Origin: Streptomyces sp. NBC_00237
GTDB taxonomy: Bacteria; Actinomycetota; Actinomycetes; Streptomycetales; Streptomycetaceae
NCBI RefSeq assembly: GCF_026342435.1
Contig: NZ_JAPEMT010000002.1
Span: forward strand, 1,550,001-1,614,000
Length of the DNA stretch: 64,000 nucleotides
Direction: 5' to 3'
Made by a program: the position numbers and the translations under genes. Of the stretch, positions 54,071 through 62,326 are shown piece by piece. Within the stretch, counting starts at the first letter, position 1, and every line of letters begins with the position of its first letter. Below the pieces are notes generated by a model. That model did no database searches, was not told the origin of the DNA, and worked only from the letters and a program-made list of their open reading frames with translations.

Positions 54071-54076
54071 AGTTCT
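54071..54076. repeat. attR core AGTTCT
   Basis: Right crossover core; with the left neighbour it forms the inverted repeat AGAAC-GTCTA-GTTCT (54062-54076), as expected for the attP arm. To the right is VOC sequence. Confidence 0.8.
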
Positions 54077-54144
54077 GTGTGCTGGGAGACCCGGAGGGCA
54101 ACGAGTTCTGCGTCGAACGCAGTGCCGCCGAGCGGACGGGCTGA
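54071..54144 (+). pseudogene. VOC gene, 3' fragment
   Basis: Reading on from the core in the frame of the 5' part gives CVLGDPEGNEFCVERSAAER and then TG, stop. GDPEGNEFCV is the usual C-terminal strand of VOC/glyoxalase-like proteins and carries the last metal-ligand Glu. It has no start of its own, so it is a displaced 3' end. Confidence 0.88.
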
Positions 54145-54273
54145 CCGACTCCGGCGCGTACGGCCGGACCCGAAGCAACGTTCACGGCGATTCTCACGTC
54201 TCGTAGTCGGAGGACACTGAACGTCCTCACCCGACGACGCGTACGACTCGCACTTCCGTGAACGGAGCTTTTG

Positions 54274-55200
54274 GTGCTCATCGGCCTCATCACCGCCATT
54301 GCGGCCTCGGTCTGCTACGGCACGGGCTCCGTCCTGCAAGCCGTCGGCTCGCGGAAGTCCGCCCGCCGCGAGGCGGCCTCGGCCACCGCCTCCGCCGGTG
54401 TCACCCAGCACGGCGGACCCAACCTGTCATCCACCGCCAAGGCCGCGATGACCTGGGAATTCATCGTCGGGACCATCCTCGACTTCGTCGGCTTCGGGCT
54501 CGGTGCGCTGGCGGCCCGGATGCTGCCGCTGTTCCTCTCCCAGACCGTCATCAGCGCCAACCTGGTGATCACGGCGGTGCTGAGCGTCAAGATGCTCGGC
54601 ATCAGGCTCAGCCGCAAGGAGTGGACCTCGATCGCGGTCGTCTGCGGCTCGCTGGTGCTGCTGGCGACGGCGGCGGGCCACGAGGGCAGCAACCACGCCG
54701 ACCGGGCCACCCACTGGTGGCTGCTCGCCGTGTCGGTCGCCCTGATGGTCCTGGGAACGGTGGCCGTACGCCTGATGGGTGCGGGCGCCGCGATCCTCGC
54801 GGGTCTCCTCTCGGGCCTCGGCTTCGGCGCGCTGGGGGTCGGCGTACGCATCCTCGACGGCGTGGACCCCTTCGACCTCGGGACCCTCCTCGCCGACCCG
54901 GCCTTCTACGCCGTCCTGGTCGCGGGCATCGGCGGCATGTACCTGCACACGGTGGCCCTCCAGATCGGCTCGGTCAACGGAGCCACCGCCGCCCTCGTCG
55001 TGGGCGAGACGGTCCTGCCCGGTCTGATCGGCGTGGTCTGGCTGGGCGACGCGTCCCGCCCGGGATTCGGCTGGGTCGCCGTCGTCGGCTTCCTGCTGGC
55101 GGTGGCGGGTGCCGTCGCGGTCGCCTGGTACGGCAAGCACGAGGGCGAGTCCAGCACGGCACCCGACACCCCGCGCCCCCTGGTGGACGCGCCGCGCTAG
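54274..55200 (+). CDS. DMT-superfamily-like integral membrane protein
   Basis: A 308-residue protein with about nine membrane helices (first: LIGLITAIAASVCYGTGSVL) and a Gly-rich pattern of the drug/metabolite transporter type, e.g. LVVGETVLPGLIGVVWLGD near the end, which is the second EamA-like half. The GTG at 54274 has GGAG at 6 bp; TTG 54271 is possible. The substrate is unknown. The next gene is convergent, only 10 bp away. Confidence 0.83.
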   Translation: MLIGLITAIAASVCYGTGSVLQAVGSRKSARREAASATASAGVTQHGGPNLSSTAKAAMTWEFIVGTILDFVGFGLGALAARMLPLFLSQTVISANLVITAVLSVKMLGIRLSRKEWTSIAVVCGSLVLLATAAGHEGSNHADRATHWWLLAVSVALMVLGTVAVRLMGAGAAILAGLLSGLGFGALGVGVRILDGVDPFDLGTLLADPAFYAVLVAGIGGMYLHTVALQIGSVNGATAALVVGETVLPGLIGVVWLGDASRPGFGWVAVVGFLLAVAGAVAVAWYGKHEGESSTAPDTPRPLVDAPR

Positions 55201-55210
55201 TTCCCGGAGG

Positions 55211-56251
55211 TCACCCCTCCAGCAGCACGACCTCGTCCACCGCGAACGCCGCGCCCACCTGCGAGCCGACCTCGGGTGCGTCCCGCAGCGGGCACTCGGC
55301 CTCCAGCGGCGGGCCGTCCGCCGGACCCAGCCGTACGGCGACGTGGTGGCCTCGGAAGGTGCGGGCGAGGACCGTGCAGGGCAGGCCCTCCTCGGTCGGC
55401 ACCAGGCGGACGCCCGCGGGGCGCACCAGCAGGCGGGCCTCGCCCTGCGGGGTGCCGGGCGGGACCGGGATCTTGCCCCAGACGGTGTCGGCGGCCTCGC
55501 CGCCGACCGTCGCCCCCACCACGTTGTCGAAGCCGAGGAAGCGGGCGACGAACTCCGAGGCGGGCCGCTGCCACACCTCAAGGGGCGTGCCGGACTGGGC
55601 GATCCGGCCGTCCCGCATGACGACGACCCGGTCGGCGAGCGCGAATGCCTCGCCCTGGTCGTGGGTGACGGCGAGGACCGTGGTGCCCAGCCGGCCGAAG
55701 AGCTGGCGGAGTTCCACGACGAGGCGTTCGCGCAGGCTGCGGTCGAGCTGGCCGAGGGGTTCGTCGAGCATCAGCAGGGCGGGGCGGGGGGCCAGGGCGC
55801 GGGCGAGGGCGACGCGTTGCTGTTCGCCGCCGGAGAGGGTGGCGACGGCCCTGCGCTGGGCGCCGGGCAGGCCGACGAGTTCGAGGAGTTCCCCGACGCG
55901 GGCCACCTGTTCGGCCCGGCCCGCGCCGTGCATCCGCAGGCCGAAGGCGACGTTGCCGCCCACGTCGCGCTGGGGGAAGAGCTGGTGGTCCTGGAACATC
56001 AGGCCCACCCCCCGCTTGTGCACCGGGGTTCCGGTCCGGTCGGCCCCCTCCAGGAGCACCCGCCCGGAGTCCAGCGGCTGGAGCCCGGCCACCACCCGCA
56101 GCAAGGTCGACTTGCCGCTGCCGCTCGGCCCGAGCACGCACACGATCTCGTGCGCGGCGACCCGCAGATCGACGGCGTCGAGCGCCGCCCGCGCGCCGAA
56201 GCGCACGGTGACCTTCTCCAGGTCCAGCAGCGGCTTCACGGCGTCGGTCAT
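55211..56251 (-). CDS. thiQ: Thiamine ABC transporter ATPase
   Basis: A 346-residue ABC ATPase (MTDAVKPLLDLEKVTVRFGA) with Walker A GPSGSGKST, Q-loop QDHQLFPQRD, signature LSGGEQQRVALARAL, Walker B LLMLDEPLGQLD and switch His in VTHDQGEA. A C-terminal TOBE-like domain (RPAGVRLVPTEE) follows. It is the last gene of thiB-thiP-thiQ, which lies behind a TPP riboswitch; this decides thiamine rather than iron, the other possibility for this protein group. AGGGAG precedes the ATG. Confidence 0.9.
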   Translation of the reverse strand: MTDAVKPLLDLEKVTVRFGARAALDAVDLRVAAHEIVCVLGPSGSGKSTLLRVVAGLQPLDSGRVLLEGADRTGTPVHKRGVGLMFQDHQLFPQRDVGGNVAFGLRMHGAGRAEQVARVGELLELVGLPGAQRRAVATLSGGEQQRVALARALAPRPALLMLDEPLGQLDRSLRERLVVELRQLFGRLGTTVLAVTHDQGEAFALADRVVVMRDGRIAQSGTPLEVWQRPASEFVARFLGFDNVVGATVGGEAADTVWGKIPVPPGTPQGEARLLVRPAGVRLVPTEEGLPCTVLARTFRGHHVAVRLGPADGPPLEAECPLRDAPEVGSQVGAAFAVDEVVLLEG

Positions 56252-56269
56252 GCAGAACTCCCTGTTCAT

Positions 56270-57904
56270 TCAGAACTCGCCGGATACGGATCGGTCGGGC
56301 CGGATGCGTTCCAGCACCAGCAGCGACACCGCGCACACGACCATCAGGATCGTGCTGAGTGCCATCGCCTGCCCGTAGTTGAGGTCTCCGGCGCGCCCGA
56401 GCAGCCGGGCCACGGCCACCGGCAGCGTCGGGTTGTCGGGCCTCGCGATGAAGACGGTCGCGCCGAACTCACCGAGCGAGACCGCGAAGGCGAACCCCGC
56501 CGCGACGAGCAGCGCCCGCCGCACCATGGGCAGGTCCACCTCCCGCCAGGCCCGCAGCGGCGACGCCCCGAGCACGGCTGCGGCCTCCCGCAGCCGCCCG
56601 TCGACCGCGCGGAGGACCGGCAGCATGGTCCGTACGACGAAGGGAACACCCACCAGGGCCTGCGCGAGCGGCACCAGGATCCACGAGGTCCGCAGGTCCA
56701 GCGGGGGCTGGTTGAGGGTGATGAGGAAGCCGAAGCCGACCGTCACCGCGGACACCCCGAGCGGCAGCATCAGCAGCGCGTCGAAGCCCCGCACGAGGCG
56801 TCCCGCGCGCCGGGTCAGTGCGGCGGCGGCCAGACCGCCCACGGCCAGGGCGATGAGGGTCGCCACGATCGCGTACTGGAGGGAGTTCCAGACAGCTTCC
56901 AGCGGCGGTACGAGGAAGGTCCCGCCGCCCCCGTCGGCCGACTGGAGAGCCCGGTAGTAGCGGAAGCCGTAGCCGTCGGGGCCGTCGAAGGAGCGCTCGA
57001 TCAGTACCGCGAGGGGCAGCAGGATCAGTACGAGGACCGTGGCCAGCACCCCGCCGAGCAGCGCCCACTGCCCCGCTCCGCGCGGTCGGCGCGCCGTACG
57101 GGCCGGGTCGACGAGCCGCAGCGCGCTCTCCCGCCGCCGTACGGTCCAGGCGTGCAGGGCGAGGATCGCGCCGACCGCGGCGAACTGGACGAGGGTGAGC
57201 ACGGCCGCGGTCGGCAGGTCCAGGAACTGGGCGGTCTGCCGGTAGATCTCCACCTCCAGGGTGGAGAAGGAGGGCCCGCCCAGGATCTGCACCACGCCGA
57301 AGGAGGTGAAGGTGAAGAGGAACACCATCAGCGCGGCCGCCGCCACCGAGGGTGCCAGCGCGGGCAGTGTCACCCGCCGCCAGGCGGCGAAACGCCCCGC
57401 GCCGAGGACCCGGGCCGCCTCCTCCTGGCGGGGGTCGAGCTGCGACCACAGCCCGCCCACGGTCCGTACGACGACCGCGTAGTTGAAGAAGACGTGCGCG
57501 AGCAGGATCGCCCACACACTGGTGTCCAGCCGTACGCCCCACAGTTCGTCCAGCAGACCGCCCCTGCCGAGGACGGCCAGGAAGGCACTGCCCACGACGA
57601 CGGTCGGCAGGACGAACGGCACGGTCACCACGGCCCGCAGCAGCTGCTTGCCGGGGAAGTCGAACCGGGCGAAGACGTACGCCGCCGGAAGGGCGAGCAG
57701 CAGGGTGAGCGCGGTGGAGGCCACGGCCTGCCAGGTGGTGAACCACAGGACCCCGCCGATGTCGGGGTCGCCGAGCACCTCCCCGATCCGCCCGAACTGC
57801 CAGCTCCCGCCGGACTTCAGCCCGCGCCCCACGATCGCGACGACGGGGTAGGCGAAGAACAGCGCGAAGAACGCGAGCGGCACGGCCATCAGAGCGAGCC
57901 GCAC
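56270..57904 (-). CDS. thiP: Thiamine ABC transporter permease
   Basis: A 544-residue permease with two fused inner-membrane halves (12 helices), each with an EAA-like loop: LDPRQEEAARVLGAGRFAAW and VDGRLREAAAVLGASPLRAW. Fused permeases of this size are the ThiP/FbpB type. The start is probably GTG at 57904 (VRLALMAVPLAFFALFFAYP), though spacing from GGGGGAG is short; ATG 57889 is an alternative. It is 47 bp after thiB and 18 bp before thiQ. Confidence 0.88.
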   Translation of the reverse strand: MRLALMAVPLAFFALFFAYPVVAIVGRGLKSGGSWQFGRIGEVLGDPDIGGVLWFTTWQAVASTALTLLLALPAAYVFARFDFPGKQLLRAVVTVPFVLPTVVVGSAFLAVLGRGGLLDELWGVRLDTSVWAILLAHVFFNYAVVVRTVGGLWSQLDPRQEEAARVLGAGRFAAWRRVTLPALAPSVAAAALMVFLFTFTSFGVVQILGGPSFSTLEVEIYRQTAQFLDLPTAAVLTLVQFAAVGAILALHAWTVRRRESALRLVDPARTARRPRGAGQWALLGGVLATVLVLILLPLAVLIERSFDGPDGYGFRYYRALQSADGGGGTFLVPPLEAVWNSLQYAIVATLIALAVGGLAAAALTRRAGRLVRGFDALLMLPLGVSAVTVGFGFLITLNQPPLDLRTSWILVPLAQALVGVPFVVRTMLPVLRAVDGRLREAAAVLGASPLRAWREVDLPMVRRALLVAAGFAFAVSLGEFGATVFIARPDNPTLPVAVARLLGRAGDLNYGQAMALSTILMVVCAVSLLVLERIRPDRSVSGEF

Positions 57905-57951
57905 CGCTCCCCCGCGCCGGGCACCCCTGCGGGCGCCCGGCCGCCTCTCGG

Positions 57952-59052
57952 CTACTTCTTCACCAGCGAGGACCACGACTTGACCCACTGCTCACGCTTC
58001 TCGGTGATCTTCTTCGGGTCCACGGTCAGCGGCTTGTCGGCCTTCTCGCCGAACTTCGCGTAGACCTCGGGCAGCTTGGTGTCCTTGACCGCCGGGTTGA
58101 CGAACATCTTCAGCGGCAGGTCCTCCTGGAACTGCTTGCCGATGAGGAAGTCGAGGAGCGCCTTGCCGCCCGCCGCGTTCTTCGCGCCGTCCAGCAGCCC
58201 GGCGAACTCGATCTGACGGAAGCAGGTCCCGGTGGCGACACCGGTCGGCGCCTCGGTCGGGCGCGGGTCGGCGTACAGCACCTCGACGGGCGGGCTGGAG
58301 GCGTAGGAGACGACGAGCGGGCGGTCCGCCTTGGCCTTCTTGCCACCGGCGGACCCGGAGAACTCCTCGTTGTACGCCTGCTCCCAGCCGTCGACGACCT
58401 TGACGCCGTTGTCCTTGAGCTTCTGCCAGTAGCCCTGCCAGCCGTCGTCGCCGTACTGTCCGGCGGTCGCGAGGAGGAAGCCGAGGCCGGGCGACGAGGT
58501 CGCGGCGTCCTCGACGACGAGGAGGTCCTTGTACGCGGGCTCGGCCAGGTCGTCGAGGGTCTTCGGCGGTGCGAGCTTCTTGTCGGCGAAGTACTTCTTG
58601 TCGTAGTTGACGCAGATGTCACCGGTGTCGACGGGCGTCACCCGGTGCTCGCCCTTGTCGAGCTGGAGGTCGGCGGGTATTCGATCCAGGCCCTTGGCCT
58701 CGTACGACTGGAAGAGACCGTTGTCGAGCGCGCGGGAGAGGAGGGTGTTGTCGACGCCGAAGAAGACGTCGCCGCGCGGCGAGCCCTTGGTGAGGATCTC
58801 CTGGTTGAGGGCGGCGCCCGCGTCCCCGCTCTTGAGCACCTTGACCGTGTAGCCGGTCGCCTGCGTGAACGCCTTCAGCACGGCGGGCGACACGTCGAAC
58901 GAGTCGTGGCTGACGAGCGTGACGGTCTTCGACCCGGCCCCGTCGCCCTTCTTGGCGGAGTCGCCGGAGTCGGTGCCCCCGCAGGCGGCGAGCGCGCTGA
59001 CGCCGAGCGCGGCGGCGATGGCCGTGGCGGCGTACCTCTTGATGGTGCTCAC
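57952..59052 (-). CDS. thiB: Thiamine-binding lipoprotein of the ABC transporter
   Basis: A 366-residue binding protein with a GTG start at 59052 behind AGGAGG. The signal peptide is VSTIKRYAATAIAAALGVSA, with lipobox LAAC. The mature protein has the ThiB pattern: VTLVSHDSFDVSPAVLKAFT, GDVFFGVDNTLLSRAL, PVDTGDICVNYDKKYF and SYASSPPVEVLYADP. It binds thiamine or its phosphates outside the cell. It is the first gene after the TPP riboswitch. Confidence 0.93.
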   Translation of the reverse strand: MSTIKRYAATAIAAALGVSALAACGGTDSGDSAKKGDGAGSKTVTLVSHDSFDVSPAVLKAFTQATGYTVKVLKSGDAGAALNQEILTKGSPRGDVFFGVDNTLLSRALDNGLFQSYEAKGLDRIPADLQLDKGEHRVTPVDTGDICVNYDKKYFADKKLAPPKTLDDLAEPAYKDLLVVEDAATSSPGLGFLLATAGQYGDDGWQGYWQKLKDNGVKVVDGWEQAYNEEFSGSAGGKKAKADRPLVVSYASSPPVEVLYADPRPTEAPTGVATGTCFRQIEFAGLLDGAKNAAGGKALLDFLIGKQFQEDLPLKMFVNPAVKDTKLPEVYAKFGEKADKPLTVDPKKITEKREQWVKSWSSLVKK

Positions 59053-59091
59053 TGGTGGTTTTCCTCCTGGACATGACCAGGAAGAGACGCG

Positions 59092-59126
59092 GCCCTGCCC
59101 GCACCGGAAAAGGATGCGGGCAGGGC
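59092..59126 (-). terminator. Riboswitch-controlled terminator hairpin
   Basis: GCCCTGCCCGCA (59092-59103) pairs with 59115-59126 around a loop of 11 nt, between the TPP aptamer and thiB. It is placed as the expression platform: TPP binding would favour it and stop transcription. Confidence 0.8.
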
Positions 59127-59150
59127 GCAACAGCTTGAGTAACGACCGAA

Positions 59151-59252
59151 CTTCCTACCCAGAATGACCTGGGCAAGGTTCAGAGGGTCTGCGGCCTTGT
59201 CCGTACGAAGACGATCGGTGCCGCACTCTCAGCGCTGTGGCGCTCCCCTGTC
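59151..59252 (-). promoter_or_regulatory. TPP riboswitch (THI element)
   Basis: On the minus strand the conserved parts appear in order: GGGGAGC, GCGCTGAGAGTGCGGC with the invariant CUGAGA, then CCGCAGACCCTCTGAACC, then CCAGGTCATTCTGGGTAGGA. These are the P2-P5 elements of the thiamine pyrophosphate aptamer. It lies 99 bp ahead of thiB and should lower transporter expression when TPP is abundant. Confidence 0.95.
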
Positions 59253-59297
59253 GGAAATATGTAAATGTGCAGCCCAGATTACATGGGCCCCTTCGGA

Positions 59298-60410
59298 CTA
59301 GCGCTCGGAGGCCGCCAGCTGCCCGCAGGCCCCGTCGATCTCCTGGCCCCTGGTGTCCCGTACGGTCACCGGCACCCCGTGCGCCGCGATGGCGGCGACG
59401 AACGCCTTCTCGTCCTCGGGCCGCGAAGCCGTCCACTTGGACCCCGGCGTCGGGTTCAGCGGGATCAGGTTGACGTGCACCCGCTTGTTCTTCAGGAGCC
59501 GTCCCAGCAGGTCGCCCCGCCACGCCTGGTCGTTGATGTCGCGGATCAGCGCGTACTCGATCGAGATCCGGCGACCGGACTTCTCCGCGTACTCCCACGC
59601 GGCGTCCAGCACCTCCCGCACCTTCCAGCGCGTGTTGACCGGCACCAGGGTGTCGCGCAGCTCGTCGTCCGGGGCGTGCAGCGACACGGCGAGACGGCAC
59701 TTGAAGCCCTCGTCCGCGAACCGCAGCATCGCGGGCACCAGGCCCACGGTGGAGACGGTGATGCCACGCTGCGAAAGACCCAGCCCGTCCGGCTCGGGGT
59801 CGGTGAGCCGACGGATCGCGCCGACGACGCGCTTGTAGTTGGCCAGCGGCTCGCCCATGCCCATGAAGACGATGTTCGAGAGCCGCGCCGGACCGCCCGG
59901 AACCTCGCCGTCACGCAGCGCCCGCATGCCGTCCACGATCTGGTGCACGATCTCCGCCGTCGACAGGTTCCGGTCGAGACCGGCCTGCCCGGTGGCGCAG
60001 AACGGGCAGTTCATGCCGCAGCCCGCCTGCGAGGAGATGCACATGGTCACCCGGTCCGGATAGCGCATGAGCACCGACTCGACCAGCGTGCCGTCGTGCA
60101 TCTTCCACAGCGTCTTGCGCGTGGTCTCCTGGTCGGTCGAGAGATGACGTACGACGGTCATCAGCTCGGGGAGCAGTGCGTCCCGCAGCTTGTCGCGCGA
60201 ACCGGCGGGGATGTCGGTCCACTCCGCCGGGTCGTGGGCATACCGGGCGAAGTAGTGCTGGGACAGCTGCTTGGCACGGAACGGCTTCTCGCCGATCTCG
60301 GCAACCGCTTCCTTGCGCTCGGCGGGCGTGAGGTCGGCGAGGTGCCGCGGGGGCTTCTTGGCTCCGCGGGGCGCGATGAAAGTGAGTTCTCCAGGTACAG
60401 GCATGGTCAT
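59298..60410 (-). CDS. rlmN: Dual-specificity RNA methyltransferase RlmN
   Basis: A 370-residue radical SAM enzyme that methylates C2 of A2503 in 23S rRNA and A37 in some tRNAs. The cluster motif is CGMNCPFCATG (C-x3-C-x2-C, about residue 128), followed by MGMGEPLANY; the methyl-carrying Cys is near the C-terminus in GACGQLA. The start MTMPVPGEL at 60410; ATG 60404 is two codons later. Starts 108 bp after cdsA with a hairpin in the gap. Confidence 0.96.
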   Translation of the reverse strand: MTMPVPGELTFIAPRGAKKPPRHLADLTPAERKEAVAEIGEKPFRAKQLSQHYFARYAHDPAEWTDIPAGSRDKLRDALLPELMTVVRHLSTDQETTRKTLWKMHDGTLVESVLMRYPDRVTMCISSQAGCGMNCPFCATGQAGLDRNLSTAEIVHQIVDGMRALRDGEVPGGPARLSNIVFMGMGEPLANYKRVVGAIRRLTDPEPDGLGLSQRGITVSTVGLVPAMLRFADEGFKCRLAVSLHAPDDELRDTLVPVNTRWKVREVLDAAWEYAEKSGRRISIEYALIRDINDQAWRGDLLGRLLKNKRVHVNLIPLNPTPGSKWTASRPEDEKAFVAAIAAHGVPVTVRDTRGQEIDGACGQLAASER

Positions 60411-60434
60411 ACCAGTGTCTCAGATGTACGACAA

Positions 60435-60467
60435 GAGGCCCGCCGTCCTGTGGACAACGGGCCCCTC
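60435..60467 (-). terminator. Hairpin after cdsA
   Basis: GAGGCCCG (60435-60442) pairs with CGGG-C-CCCTC near 60458-60467 with one bulged base; an inner TCC/GGA pair closes the loop. Lies between cdsA and rlmN. Confidence 0.5.
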
Positions 60468-60518
60468 ACCCAACAACACAGCAGGTCAGACGCCTCGCAG
60501 GCGCCTACAGACCCAAGA

Positions 60519-61631
60519 TCAAGCCGACCCTACGAAGATCACCAGCATCAGCCAGACCACCGGAGCCGTCGGCAGCAGCGAGTCCAGCCGGTCCATGATC
60601 CCGCCGTGCCCCGGCAGCAGCGTGCCCATGTCCTTGATCCCGAGGTCCCTCTTGATCATGGACTCGCCCAGGTCGCCGAGCGTCGCACTGGCCGCGACCG
60701 CGAGGCCGAGCAGCATGCCCTGCCACCACGTACCGCCGTCGATCAGCAGCGTCATGCAGAGCACGCCCGCCACCATCGCGAAGGCGATCGCTCCGAGCAG
60801 GCCCTCCCGGGTCTTCCCCGGGCTGATCTTCGGCGCCAGCTTGTGCTTGCCGAAGCGCCAGCCCACCGCGTACGCACCGGTGTCGCTGACCACGGTGAGC
60901 AGCAGGAAGGTGAGCACCCGCGGCGCCCCGTCCTCGGCCCTGAGCATCAGAGCGACGAAGGTGGCCAGGAACGGCACGTAGAACGCGGCGAAGACACCCG
61001 CCGTGACGTCCTTGAGGTACCCCTCCGGCGGCTCGGTCATCCGCCAGACCAGTACGGCCAGAGCCGTGAGCGCCATCGCGACCCACGCGCCCTCAGGACC
61101 GCGCACGAAACCGGCGACGACCATGGCCGCACCGCCGACCGCGAGCGGCACCAGCGGAGCCTTGATGCCCTTGCGCTCCTCCAGCCGCGAGGTCAGCTCC
61201 CACAGCCCGACGACCACGGCGACCGCTATGACGCCGACGAACGCTTCCTTCCGGATGAACAGCGACGCGAAGATCACCGCGCCGAGGCCAAGGCCGACTC
61301 CTATGGCGGACCGCAGGTCGCGGCCGGCCCGCTTCTTCTGGGGAGGCTGCGGTGCCGCGGGCTGCTGCGGCGGCGCCGGGGGCGGGGTGGACATGGGCTC
61401 CTGCGGCATCTCGTCGCGGAACGGGGGACCGCTCGCAGGAGCGGCCCCCCGGTTCCGGTCGTCGCGGTCGTCGGCGTCTCTGCCTGTCTCGGGCACGATG
61501 GGCATGGGCCGAGTGTGCTGGGCGTCATGCGCATCGTACGCGGGACCCGCCGGGAGGGGCCCCTGGTCGGGGGCGGTCCATTCACCGGCGTAGCCCGCCC
61601 TCGGCCGGGCCCCCCAGGAAGAGTCGTTCAT
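60519..61631 (-). CDS. cdsA: Phosphatidate cytidylyltransferase
   Basis: A 370-residue membrane enzyme that makes CDP-diacylglycerol from CTP and phosphatidic acid. The C-terminal signature ESMIKRDLGIKDMGTLLPGH, then GGIMDRLDSLL, is complete. About 110 N-terminal residues are a Pro-rich cytoplasmic extension usual in Streptomyces; eight helices follow. Its ATG shares one base with the frr stop (TGATG), so the two are translationally coupled. Confidence 0.95.
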   Translation of the reverse strand: MNDSSWGARPRAGYAGEWTAPDQGPLPAGPAYDAHDAQHTRPMPIVPETGRDADDRDDRNRGAAPASGPPFRDEMPQEPMSTPPPAPPQQPAAPQPPQKKRAGRDLRSAIGVGLGLGAVIFASLFIRKEAFVGVIAVAVVVGLWELTSRLEERKGIKAPLVPLAVGGAAMVVAGFVRGPEGAWVAMALTALAVLVWRMTEPPEGYLKDVTAGVFAAFYVPFLATFVALMLRAEDGAPRVLTFLLLTVVSDTGAYAVGWRFGKHKLAPKISPGKTREGLLGAIAFAMVAGVLCMTLLIDGGTWWQGMLLGLAVAASATLGDLGESMIKRDLGIKDMGTLLPGHGGIMDRLDSLLPTAPVVWLMLVIFVGSA

Positions 61632-62188
61632 CAGACCTCGAGCAGCTCGGCTTCCTTGTGCTTCAGCAGCTCGTCCACCTGCGCCACGTACTTCGCGGTG
61701 GTGTCGTCGAGCTCCTTCTCCGCACGGCGGACCTCGTCCTCGCCGGACTCCTTGTCCTTGACGAGCTTGTCGAGGGTCTCCTTGGCCTTGCGGCGGATGG
61801 AGCGGATCGAGATCCGGGAGTCCTCGGCCTTGTTGCGCGCGACCTTGATGTAGTCCTTGCGGCGCTCTTCCGTCAGCTGCGGGAACGTCACTCGGATGAT
61901 GCGGCCGTCGTTGCTCGGGTTGACGCCGAGGTCCGAGTCGCGGATCGCCTGCTCGATGTTGCGCAGGGCGGTCGCGTCGAAGGGGGTCACCACGGCCATG
62001 CGCGGCTCGGGGACCGAGAACGACGCCAGCTGGTTGATGGGCGTCAGGGCACCGTAGTAGTCGGCCACGATCTTGTTGAACATCGCCGGGTGCGCACGGC
62101 CGGTGCGGATCGCGGCGAAGTCCTCCTTGGCGACCACGACGGCCTTCTCCATTTTCTCCTCGGCCTCGAGGAGGATTTCTTCAATCAC
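61631..62188 (-). CDS. frr: Ribosome recycling factor
   Basis: A 185-residue factor that, with EF-G, splits ribosomes after termination. The N-terminus VIEEILLEAEEKMEKAVVVA is the streptomycete form; RTGRAHPAMFNKI and PSNDGRIIRVTFPQLTEERR are conserved. The GTG at 62188 follows CAGGAG at 6 bp and fits the family length; a longer frame to 62290 would add 34 unrelated residues across a direct repeat. It stands 138 bp after pyrH. Confidence 0.96.
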   Translation of the reverse strand: MIEEILLEAEEKMEKAVVVAKEDFAAIRTGRAHPAMFNKIVADYYGALTPINQLASFSVPEPRMAVVTPFDATALRNIEQAIRDSDLGVNPSNDGRIIRVTFPQLTEERRKDYIKVARNKAEDSRISIRSIRRKAKETLDKLVKDKESGEDEVRRAEKELDDTTAKYVAQVDELLKHKEAELLEV

Positions 62189-62200
62189 CACGTACTCCTG

Positions 62201-62240
62201 CATGTCTGGAACTGCTGCTGCATGTCTTGGACTGCTGCTG
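62201..62240. repeat. 20-bp tandem duplication in the frr leader
   Basis: CATGTCTGGAACTGCTGCTG (62201-62220) is repeated with two changes at 62221-62240. It ends 13 bp upstream of the frr start. Confidence 0.85.
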
Positions 62241-62326
62241 CTGCGTGCGTCTTCTCCTGCACGGTGTCCGACCGGCAGGACATTGTCCATCCCCCGGCCG
62301 GGCCAGGAGGACGAAACGGAAACCTG

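Larger units (their letters stand above)
45118..54076. mobile_element. Serine-integrase integrative element in a VOC gene
   Basis: The 8.96-kb segment is bounded by the 6-bp direct repeat AGTTCT, inside the VOC gene on both sides. It carries a large serine integrase at the right end, next to the junction. Content is small mobile-element genes (GntR, XRE/DUF5753, DUF6879, zinc-ribbon proteins, HNH, HU). GC is visibly lower than the host at 47.2-48.9 kb and 49.6-49.9 kb. No capsid, portal, terminase, tail, lysis, TraB/FtsK-type or replication-initiator gene is seen, so it is either a satellite-like or a stripped integrative element. Confidence 0.9.
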
